From Flavobacterium sharifuzzamanii (GTDB taxonomy: Bacteria > Bacteroidota > Bacteroidia > Flavobacteriales > Flavobacteriaceae), in the NCBI RefSeq assembly GCF_003254585.1, contig NZ_QJGZ01000040.1, positions 496,001 to 560,000 of the forward strand: a stretch of 64,000 bases of DNA, read 5' to 3'. The translations under genes and the position numbers were made by a program. Positions 8,183 through 18,515 of the stretch are shown in pieces. The stretch's first letter is position 1. Every line of letters begins with the position of its first letter. Under the pieces are notes generated by a model, which made no database searches, was not told the origin of the DNA, and saw only the letters and a list, made by a program, of their open reading frames with translations.

Positions 8183-9871
8183 TTACCAGAACTTAATATA
8201 AAGTGCAGCAATAATCAATAATGTAATAACGATTAAGACTGTTGTCTGCGGTTTTACTTTAAACATTTCAGAATCAATTTCAAATGCTTTAGGGTTTACT
8301 TTCGGACCAGCGAAACTTATTAGAATCATGGCAATCATTGTAAATAAAAATGATAATCCCATACAGATGTGGAACGGAATTTCGAAAGCTCCTTTTCCGT
8401 TATTGTAAGCTGTGTATAAAAGTGTGTCGTTTCCAAATAAAGCTGGAGCGTATTCGTTGAATAAAACAGATAATAAGAATCCTAAAATTACCCCAACGAT
8501 TGCTGCTGTTCCAGTAGTTCTTTTCCAGAACATACCTAAAAAGAACATTGCAAAAACTCCAGGGCTAATGAATCCAGTGTATTTTTGGATGTATGTAAAT
8601 CCACCAACTCCTCCAATTCCTAAAACGTCATTCCATGTAAATAAAACGGCTAAAAGCATGGCAACAAAAACGGCAAGACGACCGATGTTTACCTGCTGTT
8701 TTTCGCCAGCCTCTTTCTGGATGTATTTTTTATGAACGTCTAATGTATAGATTGTAGAAATACTGTTTACTTTTCCAGCCAAAGATGCTACGATTGCAGC
8801 AGTTAAAGCGGCAACAGAAAGACCTTTTAATCCGGTTGGAAGGAATGTTAATATAGCAGAATACGCCTCATCTTTTACTCCTCCCTCCAATTGAGGCAAG
8901 TGTCCGTTAGTGTATAAAACGTAAGCAGCAATACCAGGAAGCATTACGATAAGCGGCATTAATAATTTTAACATACCAGCAAATAAAATACCTGTACGAG
9001 CTGTTTGTAAGTCCGCACCAAGCGCTCTTTGCGTAATGTATTGGTTACATCCCCAGTAGTTTAAGTTGATGATCCAGATACCAGCGGCATAAGATAACAA
9101 TCCAGGGAAAGTTAAATATTTATCAATTTCTAACTGAGAAGACGTCGCGGTTGGTTTTGGAATAATCATTTTGAAATGTTCTGGAGCCTGCTGCATTAAA
9201 ACTTTGAAACCTGCAATTGCGTTTTGGCCAACACCAAAAGTTTCTGCAACTGTTGTTAAGGCAATATAAGAAGTTACCAAACCTCCAATAATTAATACAG
9301 CCACCTGAATAACGTCTGTATAAGCTACAACCTTCATTCCGCCAAGAGAAATAAACAAGGCAAAAATAGCCAATCCAAGCATGATCACGTGAAGATACTC
9401 TCCACCAGCAAGTTTGTTAATGGCTACAGCTCCTAAATAAAGAATAGAAGTTAAGTTCACAAAAACGTATAAAAACAGCCAGAAAACTGCCATGATAAGT
9501 GCAGTAGACTCATTGTAACGTGTTTTTAAGAATTGTGGCATGGTGTAAATCTTGTTTTTAAGATATACGGGAATAAACCATACAGCAACAATAATAAGGG
9601 CAACGGCAGCAAGCCATTCGTAAGCGGCAACAGCAATTCCTAAAAAGAAACCTTCCCCGCTCATTCCGATGAACTGCTCGGCCGAGATATTAGACGCAAT
9701 AAGAGAAGCTCCAATTGCCCACCAGGTTAAATTTCCTTCAGCCAAAAAGTAAGCTTTAGCATCATGTTCGTCCTGTTTACGTTTGCGGTAAACCGTGTAA
9801 CCGTAGACAGAGACTACGATAAAGTAAATAATAAAAACCGCATAGTCTGCGCAAGCGAGGTTTTGGTCCAT
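8183..9871 (-). CDS. Sodium/solute symporter, SGLT-like
   Basis: This 562-residue polytopic membrane protein belongs to the sodium:solute symporter family and is closest in pattern to sugar carriers of the vSGLT type. The N-terminal region carries YFLAEGNLTWWAIGASLIA and SAEQFIGMSGEGF, typical of the first helices and the sodium-binding region of this family. About 14 membrane segments can be traced. It lies 47 bases after the GH3 gene on the same strand, so the pair likely forms an operon for releasing and importing a monosaccharide. The substrate is inferred to be a sugar freed from pectin side chains, not seen in the sequence. Confidence 0.88.
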   Translation of the reverse strand: MDQNLACADYAVFIIYFIVVSVYGYTVYRKRKQDEHDAKAYFLAEGNLTWWAIGASLIASNISAEQFIGMSGEGFFLGIAVAAYEWLAAVALIIVAVWFIPVYLKNKIYTMPQFLKTRYNESTALIMAVFWLFLYVFVNLTSILYLGAVAINKLAGGEYLHVIMLGLAIFALFISLGGMKVVAYTDVIQVAVLIIGGLVTSYIALTTVAETFGVGQNAIAGFKVLMQQAPEHFKMIIPKPTATSSQLEIDKYLTFPGLLSYAAGIWIINLNYWGCNQYITQRALGADLQTARTGILFAGMLKLLMPLIVMLPGIAAYVLYTNGHLPQLEGGVKDEAYSAILTFLPTGLKGLSVAALTAAIVASLAGKVNSISTIYTLDVHKKYIQKEAGEKQQVNIGRLAVFVAMLLAVLFTWNDVLGIGGVGGFTYIQKYTGFISPGVFAMFFLGMFWKRTTGTAAIVGVILGFLLSVLFNEYAPALFGNDTLLYTAYNNGKGAFEIPFHICMGLSFLFTMIAMILISFAGPKVNPKAFEIDSEMFKVKPQTTVLIVITLLIIAALYIKFW

Positions 9872-9918
9872 TGTAAATAATAAGAATGGTTAATAGTTCG
9901 TTTTATAGTTTGTAAAAT

Positions 9919-12531
9919 CTATTTTTCAAGAGTTATGGTTTTTCCGATGAAATTTATTCTTCCGCTTTGAATGTCACTAGATCCGTCCGGCTGTTTTCCT
10001 CCGACGAAAATAGTAAACCAGCCAGGTTCTACAACTCTCTGTTTTTTCTTATTGATCATAGAAAGCTGTCTTGGAGCAATGGTAAAAGTAACGGTCTTTG
10101 TTTCTCCTTTTTTAAGATGGATTCGCTCAAAACCTTCTAATTGGCATATTGGACGAGGAGTAGTGGCTTTTTCGTCTTTAATGTACAATTCAGCCACTTC
10201 ATCTCCATCGCGTTCCCCTGTATTGGTTATGTCAACAGAGACTTTAAAATCTGCATCAGAATTGAAATCTTTGGGAAGCTGTAAATTGGAGTATTTAAAA
10301 GTCGTATAGCTTAAACCAAATCCGAAAGGATATAAAGGCGTTTTATGGAAATATCTATACGTTCTGCCTTCCATGTCATAATTTTCAAATTTAGGAAGCT
10401 GATCTACAGATTTGTAATATGTTACCGGAAGTCTTCCAGCTGGATTGTAATCTCCAAAAAGAACATCTGCAATCGCATTGCCGCCTTGCTGCCCTGGATA
10501 TCCTGCCGTTAAAATAGCAGGCAGATTATCATTGGCCCAATTTGCAGAAAGCGCGCTTCCATTAATTAAAACTAAAATAACTGGTTTCCCGGTAGCTTTA
10601 ACGGCTTTCATAAGCTCCTCCTGATTGGCTGGAAGATCCAAACTTGTTCGGTCTCCGCCATTAAAACCATCCGCTTCCACTTTCATTTCTTCGCCTTCAA
10701 GACGCTCATTCAACCCTAAGACAAGAACCACGGCATCTGCCTGTTCTGCGGTCTGGACTGCTTTTTGCAATAAGCCTTCTTCAGGTTCTGCCCATAACAG
10801 CTGTGCAATGGCGTCTCCATAGAAGTTCTGGTATTTAACTTCTATTTTATATTTTTTGCCTGCCGCTAAATCTATTTTCTGCGGACGAAAACGCGGATGA
10901 TGGTTGTTTTTTCCTCCAGTAGTTTTTCCCCCTTCAATTTCAACAGTCATAAAAGGTTTCGACCATTCTGAAATAGTATAAGTTCCCGTTTTAGGAACCG
11001 TTAGATAGCCAGTCCATTTCACGCTGTAGCTGCCCATTTTCAAACGGGGATCCGGCGTGTTGATGTCCCAATGAAAATCAACATTGTCATCTATACGGGT
11101 GAAAAGAGGTTTTCCGTTCCATTCGCGGTTGTCGTAGTATTCTCCAGTTAAGCCCTGCGTTCCGTTTTCATTCTGGAAAAATATTGACGGTATGATTTTC
11201 ATTTCAGGAACCCCTTTTGCCAAATCGGTTCCTTTAGCATATAAAACTTTTGCATTTGGCTCCAGTTTATTCTGAATTCCTTTTAAAACAGTAATCGGAT
11301 TGCTTGGAACTCCGCTGTAATTCCCCCATAAGGACTGAATGTCATCAGCATTCGGTCCAATAACGGCAATCGTTTTGATTTCTTTAGAAAGCGGCAGTGC
11401 GTTATTTTGGTTTTTCAAAAGAACAATGCTTTTTTGCGAAGCCGTTCTGGCCAGAAAATCGTTCGCTGCATTATTATTGGTTGAAAACGGAATCTGTGCA
11501 AAAGGGACAATCTCATCCGGATCAAACATTCCTAACTTAAAACGAGCTGTAAATAAACGTTTTACAGCAATATCAATGTCTGCTTCAGCAATTAATTTGC
11601 GGTCAACAGCTTCTTTTAAAGACTTGAAGCTGCTTCCGCATTCCAAATCTAAACCATTTTTTACTGCCAGTGCCGAAGCGCTTGCAGCATCATTTGTTAT
11701 TTTATGGTATTTCCAAATATCCGTGACAGCGCCGCAGTCTGATACGATATAACCATTAAATCCCCAGACATTTCTCAAAATATTGAAAAGAAAAGGGCTC
11801 GCACTGGCCGACTCCCCTCTAAAACGGTTGTACGCGCCCATTACAGAATAAACATGTCCCTCTTTTACCAAAGTTCTAAAGGCTGGAAGATAGGTTTCAT
11901 AAAGATCAATATCGCTTGTATTCGCATCAAAAAAATGGCGGGACGGTTCGGGACCGGAATGCACGGCATAGTGTTTGGCCGTTGCAACCACTTTCAAATA
12001 TTTTTCGTTATTGCCTTGAAGTCCGTTTACATAATTAAGGCCTAACTGGCTTGTCAGAAACGGATCTTCCCCATAAGTTTCATGTCCGCGCCCCCAGCGT
12101 GGATCGCGAAAGATGTTCACATTAGGCGACCAAAAAGTCAATCCCTGATACATTCCGTGCTGTCCTCTTCGCAGATATTCATGATGTTTGGCACGAGCCT
12201 CATCAGAAATTGCGCTTGCAACATCCAATATCAGCTGGCGGTCCCAAGAGGAAGCAATTGAAATGGATTGGGGAAAGACAGTCGCATATCCTGCGCGAGC
12301 AACACCATGCAGCGATTCGTTCCACCAGTTGTATTCCGGAATCCCTAAACGGTCAATTGCGGGAGCAGAATCCATTAATTGGTTTATTTTTTCATCTAAT
12401 GACATTCTCGATACCAAGTCATTGACACGCTGTTCGGTTGGCAGATTTGGATTTTTGTACGGAAAATTTTCTTGCGCAAAGGTGGTTAAAGCAAAAAAAT
12501 GTAACGCAATCACTATGGATTTTCTTTTCAT
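9919..12531 (-). CDS. GH3 beta-glycosidase with PA14 insertion
   Basis: This 870-residue secreted glycoside hydrolase family 3 enzyme has a signal peptide at residues 1-19 ending in TFAQ. The (alpha/beta)8 catalytic domain contains the nucleophile motif YIVSDCGAVTDIW, with the Asp near residue 264. The second alpha/beta domain is interrupted by a PA14 sugar-binding module at about 455-590 (GLTGEYYDNREWNG onward). A fibronectin-like C-terminal domain starts near residue 765. The layout fits beta-glucosidases and beta-xylosidases of Bacteroidota PULs. Specificity cannot be decided from sequence alone. It is transcribed divergently from the sensor gene and precedes the symporter. Confidence 0.92.
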   Translation of the reverse strand: MKRKSIVIALHFFALTTFAQENFPYKNPNLPTEQRVNDLVSRMSLDEKINQLMDSAPAIDRLGIPEYNWWNESLHGVARAGYATVFPQSISIASSWDRQLILDVASAISDEARAKHHEYLRRGQHGMYQGLTFWSPNVNIFRDPRWGRGHETYGEDPFLTSQLGLNYVNGLQGNNEKYLKVVATAKHYAVHSGPEPSRHFFDANTSDIDLYETYLPAFRTLVKEGHVYSVMGAYNRFRGESASASPFLFNILRNVWGFNGYIVSDCGAVTDIWKYHKITNDAASASALAVKNGLDLECGSSFKSLKEAVDRKLIAEADIDIAVKRLFTARFKLGMFDPDEIVPFAQIPFSTNNNAANDFLARTASQKSIVLLKNQNNALPLSKEIKTIAVIGPNADDIQSLWGNYSGVPSNPITVLKGIQNKLEPNAKVLYAKGTDLAKGVPEMKIIPSIFFQNENGTQGLTGEYYDNREWNGKPLFTRIDDNVDFHWDINTPDPRLKMGSYSVKWTGYLTVPKTGTYTISEWSKPFMTVEIEGGKTTGGKNNHHPRFRPQKIDLAAGKKYKIEVKYQNFYGDAIAQLLWAEPEEGLLQKAVQTAEQADAVVLVLGLNERLEGEEMKVEADGFNGGDRTSLDLPANQEELMKAVKATGKPVILVLINGSALSANWANDNLPAILTAGYPGQQGGNAIADVLFGDYNPAGRLPVTYYKSVDQLPKFENYDMEGRTYRYFHKTPLYPFGFGLSYTTFKYSNLQLPKDFNSDADFKVSVDITNTGERDGDEVAELYIKDEKATTPRPICQLEGFERIHLKKGETKTVTFTIAPRQLSMINKKKQRVVEPGWFTIFVGGKQPDGSSDIQSGRINFIGKTITLEK

Positions 12532-12861
12532 AGGTTTTGGATAGTGTTAGATTTATTATTTTTTGATTCGCTGTTTCTAAAACAGGAATGCGAATGAGCA
12601 AACATCAATAGTAAAGCAAAAAGCTATTTTGTTTTCTGCTGGCTTGCAAAATTAGATTTTTATACCTCTCAAGTTGGGATAAATTGCTAATTTGAGTATG
12701 CTATAAAGCTTTACATTAATATTTTATGATTTTTGCTCAAAATGAAGAAGGGAGACAAATTGCTATTTTTATGGTGTCATTTTGCTGCAATAGTCACTTC
12801 TCCTAGGTTAGGAAAAGAATTTTGATATTTTTGTGATCCACTTAATTTTATAAAGTTTTAA
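12532..12861. other. Divergent promoter region between GH3 and the HTCS gene
   Basis: This 330-base AT-rich spacer separates the two divergently transcribed units and must hold both promoters. Apart from the motif listed separately at 12,826, I see no further gene or strong hairpin. Confidence 0.6.
12826..12833 (+). promoter_or_regulatory. Possible -7 promoter element of the HTCS gene
   Basis: TATTTTTG matches the Bacteroidota -7 consensus TAnnTTTG and lies 28 bases before the ATG at 12,862. No clear TTTG box is present at the expected -33 distance, so the assignment is tentative. Confidence 0.35.
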
Positions 12862-15800
12862 ATGAAAAGAAATCTACTCGCATTCTTTTTTTGCTGGATA
12901 GGCGTTTTGTGCGGTGCACAGCCTTCCGGTACGCTGACTCATTTTGCAAACGATTTAAAATTAAGGCAATCCCGCATTCTTGATATTCAGCAGGACAAAA
13001 AGGGATTTATCTGGCTCTCTACTTTTAACGGATTGATACGTTATGACGGAAGCACATTTCAGAAATTTAGAGTAAAACAAAACAGTTCGCTGAATTTGAT
13101 TTCAAATCGTGTTTTTAAATTTAAGTTTGACAATAGCGACCGAATTTGGATCCAGTCTGAGAAAAATGATATTTATTATTTTGATACTCGAGAGCTGAGT
13201 TTTCATTATCCAATAGAAGAAGGAACTTTAAAGGATGCTAGTATTGCCTTTGTAGATTTCAAAGTAATGCCTTCAGGAAGAGTTTGGCTTTTTCCCGAAG
13301 AAAAAAATTACGCGATTGCTTTTGAAAAAAATAAAAAAGTTAGAAAAATTGCCTTTGATCCGGCAAAGCGCTGTGGAAAAATCAGTGATATTTATGAGGA
13401 TAAACAGGGAGCTACCTGGTTTTTTACCGAAGCAGGCACGTGCAGATTAGACAAGTCTGGTAAAGATCCCCAATATTTCTTTTTTAATGGAAAACCTTGC
13501 GTGTATAATTCATTTTTAGAAACTAAAGAAGATATCATTTTTGGAGGAAACAATGGAGAACTGGCACGTTATAATAAAAAAGCAAGCACATTTTTTGACT
13601 TTCTGCTTGATATTAAAGAAGATATCATTTATTCCGAACTTGTTGCCAATGCAAAAATGCTTATCATAACGGCAGGACAGGTTTTTTATTTTTATGATCT
13701 GAAAACAGGAAAGTTAGATGCATATAATGGCAAAAGTTTAGCGGGATTTCCAAACAAAAAAATCAATTATTTGGGCTCAACACGTTCCAGACAATTTTGG
13801 TTTGAAGCTCAGGGCGAAGGGGTGTTTCAGTTTGATCTTCTGAGCAGGAAAATTAAACGCATGCCTGTTGATTATAGCGATTCAGCAACAGCTGGCGGAC
13901 AAAGGAAGAGTTTTATGATTACTTCTCCAAATGGAACGGTGTGGATACAATCTGGAAACGCTCCATTTTCTTATTGGGACGAAAAAAACAATAAACTTTC
14001 TTCTGTAATCAGATGCATTAACGAATCAAAAGAGTCGGTTTCAGATTTAATGCACACGGCAATGTTTGACAGATTAGGAAATCTGTGGTTTTGCTCTTTT
14101 AAGCAAGGATTGGATTTGGTAACCTTCAGCAATAGCAGTTTCTCAACTCTAAATCTCAATTCCTCAAATGACCATCATAAACACAATGTGCGAAGTTTGA
14201 TGAAAGATAATAGTGGAAATCTTTGGGTGGCGAGCCGTAAAGAGAAAATTGCTTTGTTTGACAGCCAGAAAAAGAAAATCGGTTTTTTGGCTTCTGACGG
14301 AACATTGTCTTCTTCAGGGCCGGGTTGGGGAGCCGATATTTACAGTATGCTTCAGGATAACAAAGGCAGAATTTGGGTAGGAACTAGAGGAAACGGATTA
14401 TTTTGCCTATCTCCAACTGATCAGTCTTTTAAATATAAAGTTGTTCATTATAAATACAATGAAAATGACAGTTACGGTTTAAACTCAGATGATATTTTTA
14501 AAATCTTTCAAGCTTCAAACGGACAGATTTATATTGCGACTTGGGGCGGCGGGGTCAATATTATTCGTGAATCAAGCGGCAAAATTCAATTTATTAATTT
14601 TAAAAATGAATTAAGAAACTATCCAATAAAAACAGCAGATAAAGTCCGTTCGATTGTAGAAAACAAAGACCATAAGATATTTTTTATTTCATCCTATAAA
14701 TTGTTTTCTTTTTCGGAAGATGCTAAATCGACAAACAAAATAAAATTTAATGAATATTCTCAAGTTTCAGGAAATGATATTTTGGATATTCTAATCACCC
14801 ATGACAATCAGATGGCATTGGCAACCAACGGCATGGGATTGATAATGGCAGATTTGGATAAAAAAGGACAATTGAACGTTAAATCTATTTGGAATGAAAT
14901 GGTTTCCTTTCCAGTTGAAGGAGTTGTAGCCATTCAGGAAGATAAAGCGGGTAAAATCTGGCTAATGAGCGACAATCAGATTGTTCGTTTTGATCCTAAA
15001 AATAACAGCGCCGAAACGTTTCCAGAATTAAAATCAATTATCGGAACCGAGATATTTTCTGAAGCGACAAAATGCGAACTTTTAAATGGAGAAATAGCTG
15101 TAGGATATTCTAATGGCGTAATTTATTTCAAACCAGAAAATATAAAGCCTTTCCATTTTAAACCTTATTTGGCGATTTCTGGGTTTTTGGTGAATAATAA
15201 AGAATTGCACGAAATAAATCCTGAAACTCCAAAAAATCCCGATTTGCTGCAGGAAGTTGCCCTGGAGCACAATCAGAATTTCTTCAGAGTGCAAATTTCG
15301 GCTTTGGATTATTTAAAAAGCGAAAATATTGTGTACCGCTACAAATTGGAAGGCATTGATAAGCAATGGAATTACATTAAAGGAGGACAGTCTATTAACT
15401 ATACCAATTTGGGCAGAGGGAGCTATACGCTTTTGGTTTCTTCCACAAACGGACATAATTTATGGATGAACAACGAAAGGCGGATTAAGATCACGATTAG
15501 GCCTTCGATATGGGGAACTAATTTTGCTTATTTCTGCTATTTGATATTAGCTGGAGGTTTATTTTTCTTAACAAGAAGAGCCATTATTACTATTTTGAAA
15601 CTTCGAAATGATGTGAAGCTGGAAAAACAGATGAGCGAATTGAAACTGAAATTCTTCACCGATATTTCGCATGAAATCCGCACGCCGCTTACTATGATTG
15701 CTGCTCCTTTGGAAGTGATGCTTGCAGATGATGATTTGAAGGATGCTGCAAAAGGACAGCTTCGCATTATTGAAAAAAGCAGCAATAAATTATTGAACCT

Positions 15801-17190
15801 GGTCAATCAGATTTTGGATTTGAGAAGAGTTCAAGATAAAAAACTGGCTATTCGCGAAATCAATCTGGGAGAATTCGTATCTCAAATGTGTGAGGATTTT
15901 AGTGAGATGAGTGCGCAGAGCCATATAAATTTGAAAGTTGATATTCATTCTTCAGAACCTAAAATTTGGGCAGATCCAGACAGTTTGGATAAAATTTTAG
16001 TCAACTTGCTTTCTAATGCTTTTAAATATTGCAGCAAAGGAGATTCTATAGAGGTAAAAGTCGAAGAGTCAGAAAAGCATGTCTTTTTAACCGTAAGCGA
16101 TAATGGGCCAGGAATTAGCCCTACACTTCAAAAAAGGCTATTTGTGCGTTTTTCAAATTACAATGAAAATCTTTCCAATCCGAGTACAGGCCTTGGGCTT
16201 TCTATTATTAAAGACATTGCCGATAAACATGGAGCGGAAGTTTTAATTGACAGTGCCCAAGGAAAAGGAAGCAGTTTTCAAATTGCATTTTTAAAAGGTT
16301 ATCAGCACTTCAAAGACGATGTTGATATTTTATTGGAAGAAACGGAAGAGCATTTTTCTGATGAAATAAATCAAGATTTCGAAACTGAGCAGGAAACGAT
16401 AATTATAAAAGAATCTGCTAGAGAGCATCCGATTGGACTTGTTGTGGAAGATGATCCAGAACTGCTTGCTTTTATTGTTTCTATTTTAGAAAGCGATTAC
16501 ACGATTTATACCGCCGAAAATGGTGATGAAGGTTGCATAAAAGCTGAAGAAATTTTGCCAGATTTTGTTATCAGCGATATTATGATGCCAGAAAAAGACG
16601 GAATCGAGATGCTGAAGTCAATTCGAGATAATTTGTCAACCAGCCATATTCCGGTTATTTTGCTTAGCGCGAAATCATCTATTGAAAGCAAATTGGAAGG
16701 TTTGGAATACGGAGCAGATGATTATGTGACCAAGCCGTTTAATGTCAGTTTGCTAAGAGCAAGAGTAAAGAATGTTCTAGATCAGCGTGCCCGTTTGCAG
16801 CAATTGTTTTCCAGTGGAAGCACAATTGAAATTTCTAAAGAAAAACCGCTTCAAATATCCAATAAGGATCAGAAATTTATGTTTCAGGTTATTGAATTTG
16901 TAAAAGAAAATATGTCAAATTCTGATTTTTCTGTTGACGAATTGGGGAAATTAATGTGCATGTCGCGCGCTAGTTTTTTCAATAAGCTCAAAAGCATTAC
17001 AGGAGCTTCTCCCGTTGTTTTCATTCGTGATATGCGATTAAATGAGGCAGCAAGACTTTTGAAAGAAGATGATTTATTGATAAAGGAAATCTGTTTTGAA
17101 GTAGGTTTTAATGATCTAAAATACTTCGGAAAATGTTTCAGGGCAAAATACGATCATACTCCTGCAGAATACCGCCGGCAATTTAATTGA
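12862..17190 (+). CDS. Hybrid two-component system sensor/regulator (HTCS)
   Basis: This 1,442-residue one-protein signalling system controls PUL expression. A signal peptide (about 1-19) is followed by a periplasmic sensor of Reg_prop propeller repeats (FIWLSTFNGLIRYDG, RIWVGTRGNGLFCLS), a Y_Y_Y domain (about 800-870) and a membrane segment near 882-905. The cytoplasmic part has a HisKA domain with His937 in ISHEIRTPL and an ATPase domain with the N box NLLSNAFKY and G boxes DNGPGIS and STGLGLSI. A receiver follows with Asp1239 in VISDIMMPEKDG, and then an AraC-type DNA-binding domain (about 1335-1440). All catalytic residues are present. It stands between the two arms of the pectin locus and is inferred to bind a pectin oligosaccharide. 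Confidence 0.95.
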   Translation: MKRNLLAFFFCWIGVLCGAQPSGTLTHFANDLKLRQSRILDIQQDKKGFIWLSTFNGLIRYDGSTFQKFRVKQNSSLNLISNRVFKFKFDNSDRIWIQSEKNDIYYFDTRELSFHYPIEEGTLKDASIAFVDFKVMPSGRVWLFPEEKNYAIAFEKNKKVRKIAFDPAKRCGKISDIYEDKQGATWFFTEAGTCRLDKSGKDPQYFFFNGKPCVYNSFLETKEDIIFGGNNGELARYNKKASTFFDFLLDIKEDIIYSELVANAKMLIITAGQVFYFYDLKTGKLDAYNGKSLAGFPNKKINYLGSTRSRQFWFEAQGEGVFQFDLLSRKIKRMPVDYSDSATAGGQRKSFMITSPNGTVWIQSGNAPFSYWDEKNNKLSSVIRCINESKESVSDLMHTAMFDRLGNLWFCSFKQGLDLVTFSNSSFSTLNLNSSNDHHKHNVRSLMKDNSGNLWVASRKEKIALFDSQKKKIGFLASDGTLSSSGPGWGADIYSMLQDNKGRIWVGTRGNGLFCLSPTDQSFKYKVVHYKYNENDSYGLNSDDIFKIFQASNGQIYIATWGGGVNIIRESSGKIQFINFKNELRNYPIKTADKVRSIVENKDHKIFFISSYKLFSFSEDAKSTNKIKFNEYSQVSGNDILDILITHDNQMALATNGMGLIMADLDKKGQLNVKSIWNEMVSFPVEGVVAIQEDKAGKIWLMSDNQIVRFDPKNNSAETFPELKSIIGTEIFSEATKCELLNGEIAVGYSNGVIYFKPENIKPFHFKPYLAISGFLVNNKELHEINPETPKNPDLLQEVALEHNQNFFRVQISALDYLKSENIVYRYKLEGIDKQWNYIKGGQSINYTNLGRGSYTLLVSSTNGHNLWMNNERRIKITIRPSIWGTNFAYFCYLILAGGLFFLTRRAIITILKLRNDVKLEKQMSELKLKFFTDISHEIRTPLTMIAAPLEVMLADDDLKDAAKGQLRIIEKSSNKLLNLVNQILDLRRVQDKKLAIREINLGEFVSQMCEDFSEMSAQSHINLKVDIHSSEPKIWADPDSLDKILVNLLSNAFKYCSKGDSIEVKVEESEKHVFLTVSDNGPGISPTLQKRLFVRFSNYNENLSNPSTGLGLSIIKDIADKHGAEVLIDSAQGKGSSFQIAFLKGYQHFKDDVDILLEETEEHFSDEINQDFETEQETIIIKESAREHPIGLVVEDDPELLAFIVSILESDYTIYTAENGDEGCIKAEEILPDFVISDIMMPEKDGIEMLKSIRDNLSTSHIPVILLSAKSSIESKLEGLEYGADDYVTKPFNVSLLRARVKNVLDQRARLQQLFSSGSTIEISKEKPLQISNKDQKFMFQVIEFVKENMSNSDFSVDELGKLMCMSRASFFNKLKSITGASPVVFIRDMRLNEAARLLKEDDLLIKEICFEVGFNDLKYFGKCFRAKYDHTPAEYRRQFN

Positions 17191-17218
17191 CCAGTATTTA
17201 AATAAAAACTATTTATAT

Positions 17219-17253
17219 GGAAGCCTCATTATTTTAATGGGGCTTCTTTTTTT
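17219..17253 (+). terminator. Terminator after the HTCS gene
   Basis: An inverted repeat reading GGAAGCCTCATTA / TAATGGGGCTTC with a short loop is followed by seven T residues. It begins about 28 bases after the stop codon and separates the regulator from the Sus operon. Confidence 0.75.
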
Positions 17254-17498
17254 AGAATAAAATAATTGAAAATAAATCTATAAATAAGCTATTGCGATAT
17301 TTCTTTTTATTGGTGCTGTTTTTTTTGCATTGTATAAAAAAAAGTAAGAAAATTTATTGAATAACTGTTTCTGAGTGCTTAAATAGCGATTTGTACCATT
17401 TCGAAAAGCAAAAATTACCCCATAATCAGGTATGCGATTTCTAGTTTTGCTTCATAATCTTGATTGATTTTTAACTAACTAACCTTAAAACCAAAATT

Positions 17499-17585
17499 AT
17501 GAACCAAACTAAATTTAACATTCAACTGCCTATTTTGGACTGTAGTCCTAAAATAAATCAAAAAGAAAACTTTCATCATTTTTAA
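17499..17585 (+). CDS. Possible 28-residue leader ORF
   Basis: An ATG-initiated frame encodes MNQTKFNIQLPILDCSPKIN and eight further residues, then stops 12 bases before the lipoprotein start. It resembles no known protein. It could be a translated leader of the Sus operon or chance. The position right after a CTAACTAACC sequence, which I associate with starts of outer-membrane operons in this group, is the only support. Confidence 0.25.
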   Translation: MNQTKFNIQLPILDCSPKINQKENFHHF

Positions 17586-17597
17586 TTTTTTAGAGAT

Positions 17598-18353
17598 ATG
17601 AAAATGATCAAAAATCTTATTCTTGGAGCTGGAACATTTTTTCTTCTTAATTCTTGCTCTAGCGACGGCCTTAAATATGAAAGCCATACAGTTAAAAAAC
17701 TGGATTTTCAATTAAACGGCGAACCTTGGAATTTAAATGTAGGCATTTCAACCAGACCTCTTTTTGCCTATAGGGAAAATGGAGAATATTTTGCAAACTA
17801 CAGTTCGCTTTATCCTTTTTCTCTAGACGATGGAGAATACAAATTGGTAGCAACAGACTATCCCGAGCAGATGGTTCCGTCTCCAACGAACCTTAACCAA
17901 CTCATTGTTCCACAGCCTGCATTGGCAAACCAGCCGGTAAATTTATCAGATGCGATGCCTTACGCTTCGCCATTTGAAGAACCTTTGACGCTGAATATTG
18001 TTACGCGGACGGGAATTCTTCGTTTGAAAACTTTAGACATTGTGGCCGATAAAAGCTATACCACAATTAAAACTACAGTTTTGGTAAAGAGAAGCGGCTA
18101 CAAAGTAGCTGATGGAACTTACATTAAAGAAGACATGTTTGTAACCAGAAGCAAAGCAACGGCAAGCGGCGGGATAAACTACACAGATGATTTTGTTTTA
18201 TTTCAAACAGGAGAGGAGGCTAACAACGTTCGCGTTAAAATAGAATGCCTTAATCAGAATATGGAAGTTGTAAAAACAAAAGAATTGCAGGGAACTTTTC
18301 CTATTGAAGGCAATAAAGTTACGAGTGTCGACTTCCTTATAAACGAACCTTGA
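17598..18353 (+). CDS. Hypothetical surface lipoprotein of the pectin PUL
   Basis: This 251-residue protein has a lipoprotein signal (FFLLNSCSS, Cys20) followed by a predicted all-beta exported part. The N-terminal region pairs hydrophobic strands with statements such as YPFSLDDGEYKLVATDYPEQ, reminiscent of FimB/Mfa2-type or other beta-sandwich lipoproteins, but I cannot assign a family firmly. It is the first gene downstream of the sensor, ahead of SusC/SusD, so it is probably co-expressed and may be an outer-membrane glycan-binding protein. That function is inferred from position. Confidence 0.6.
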   Translation: MKMIKNLILGAGTFFLLNSCSSDGLKYESHTVKKLDFQLNGEPWNLNVGISTRPLFAYRENGEYFANYSSLYPFSLDDGEYKLVATDYPEQMVPSPTNLNQLIVPQPALANQPVNLSDAMPYASPFEEPLTLNIVTRTGILRLKTLDIVADKSYTTIKTTVLVKRSGYKVADGTYIKEDMFVTRSKATASGGINYTDDFVLFQTGEEANNVRVKIECLNQNMEVVKTKELQGTFPIEGNKVTSVDFLINEP

Positions 18354-18515
18354 TACACTTCTTATCAAAACAAACTAAAACCAATTACTATTAGCCGCCA
18401 TTGAATTTAGTGAAATAATAATATGATAGCCAAAGAAAGTTAGCGTCTGGACTTTGCTGTATTCTATTATAAAATTCAAAGAAAGGCTTTTAACCAAATA
18501 AAAAATATTCTAATT

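Larger units (their letters stand above)
17191..17597. other. Leader region of the Sus operon
   Basis: This 407-base gap contains the HTCS terminator and presumably the HTCS-controlled promoter of the downstream pectin operon. A 28-codon ORF (17,499-17,585) follows the sequence CTAACTAACCTTAAAACC. It encloses a small inverted repeat GGACT-GT-AGTCC (17,537-17,548) and ends 12 bases before the next ATG. No consensus TAnnTTTG promoter was identified with confidence. Confidence 0.5.

Noticed and set aside
11339..11752. Long plus-strand open frame inside the GH3 gene
   Set aside because: It is antisense to a clear GH3 catalytic region and its product has no motif; a reading-frame shadow.
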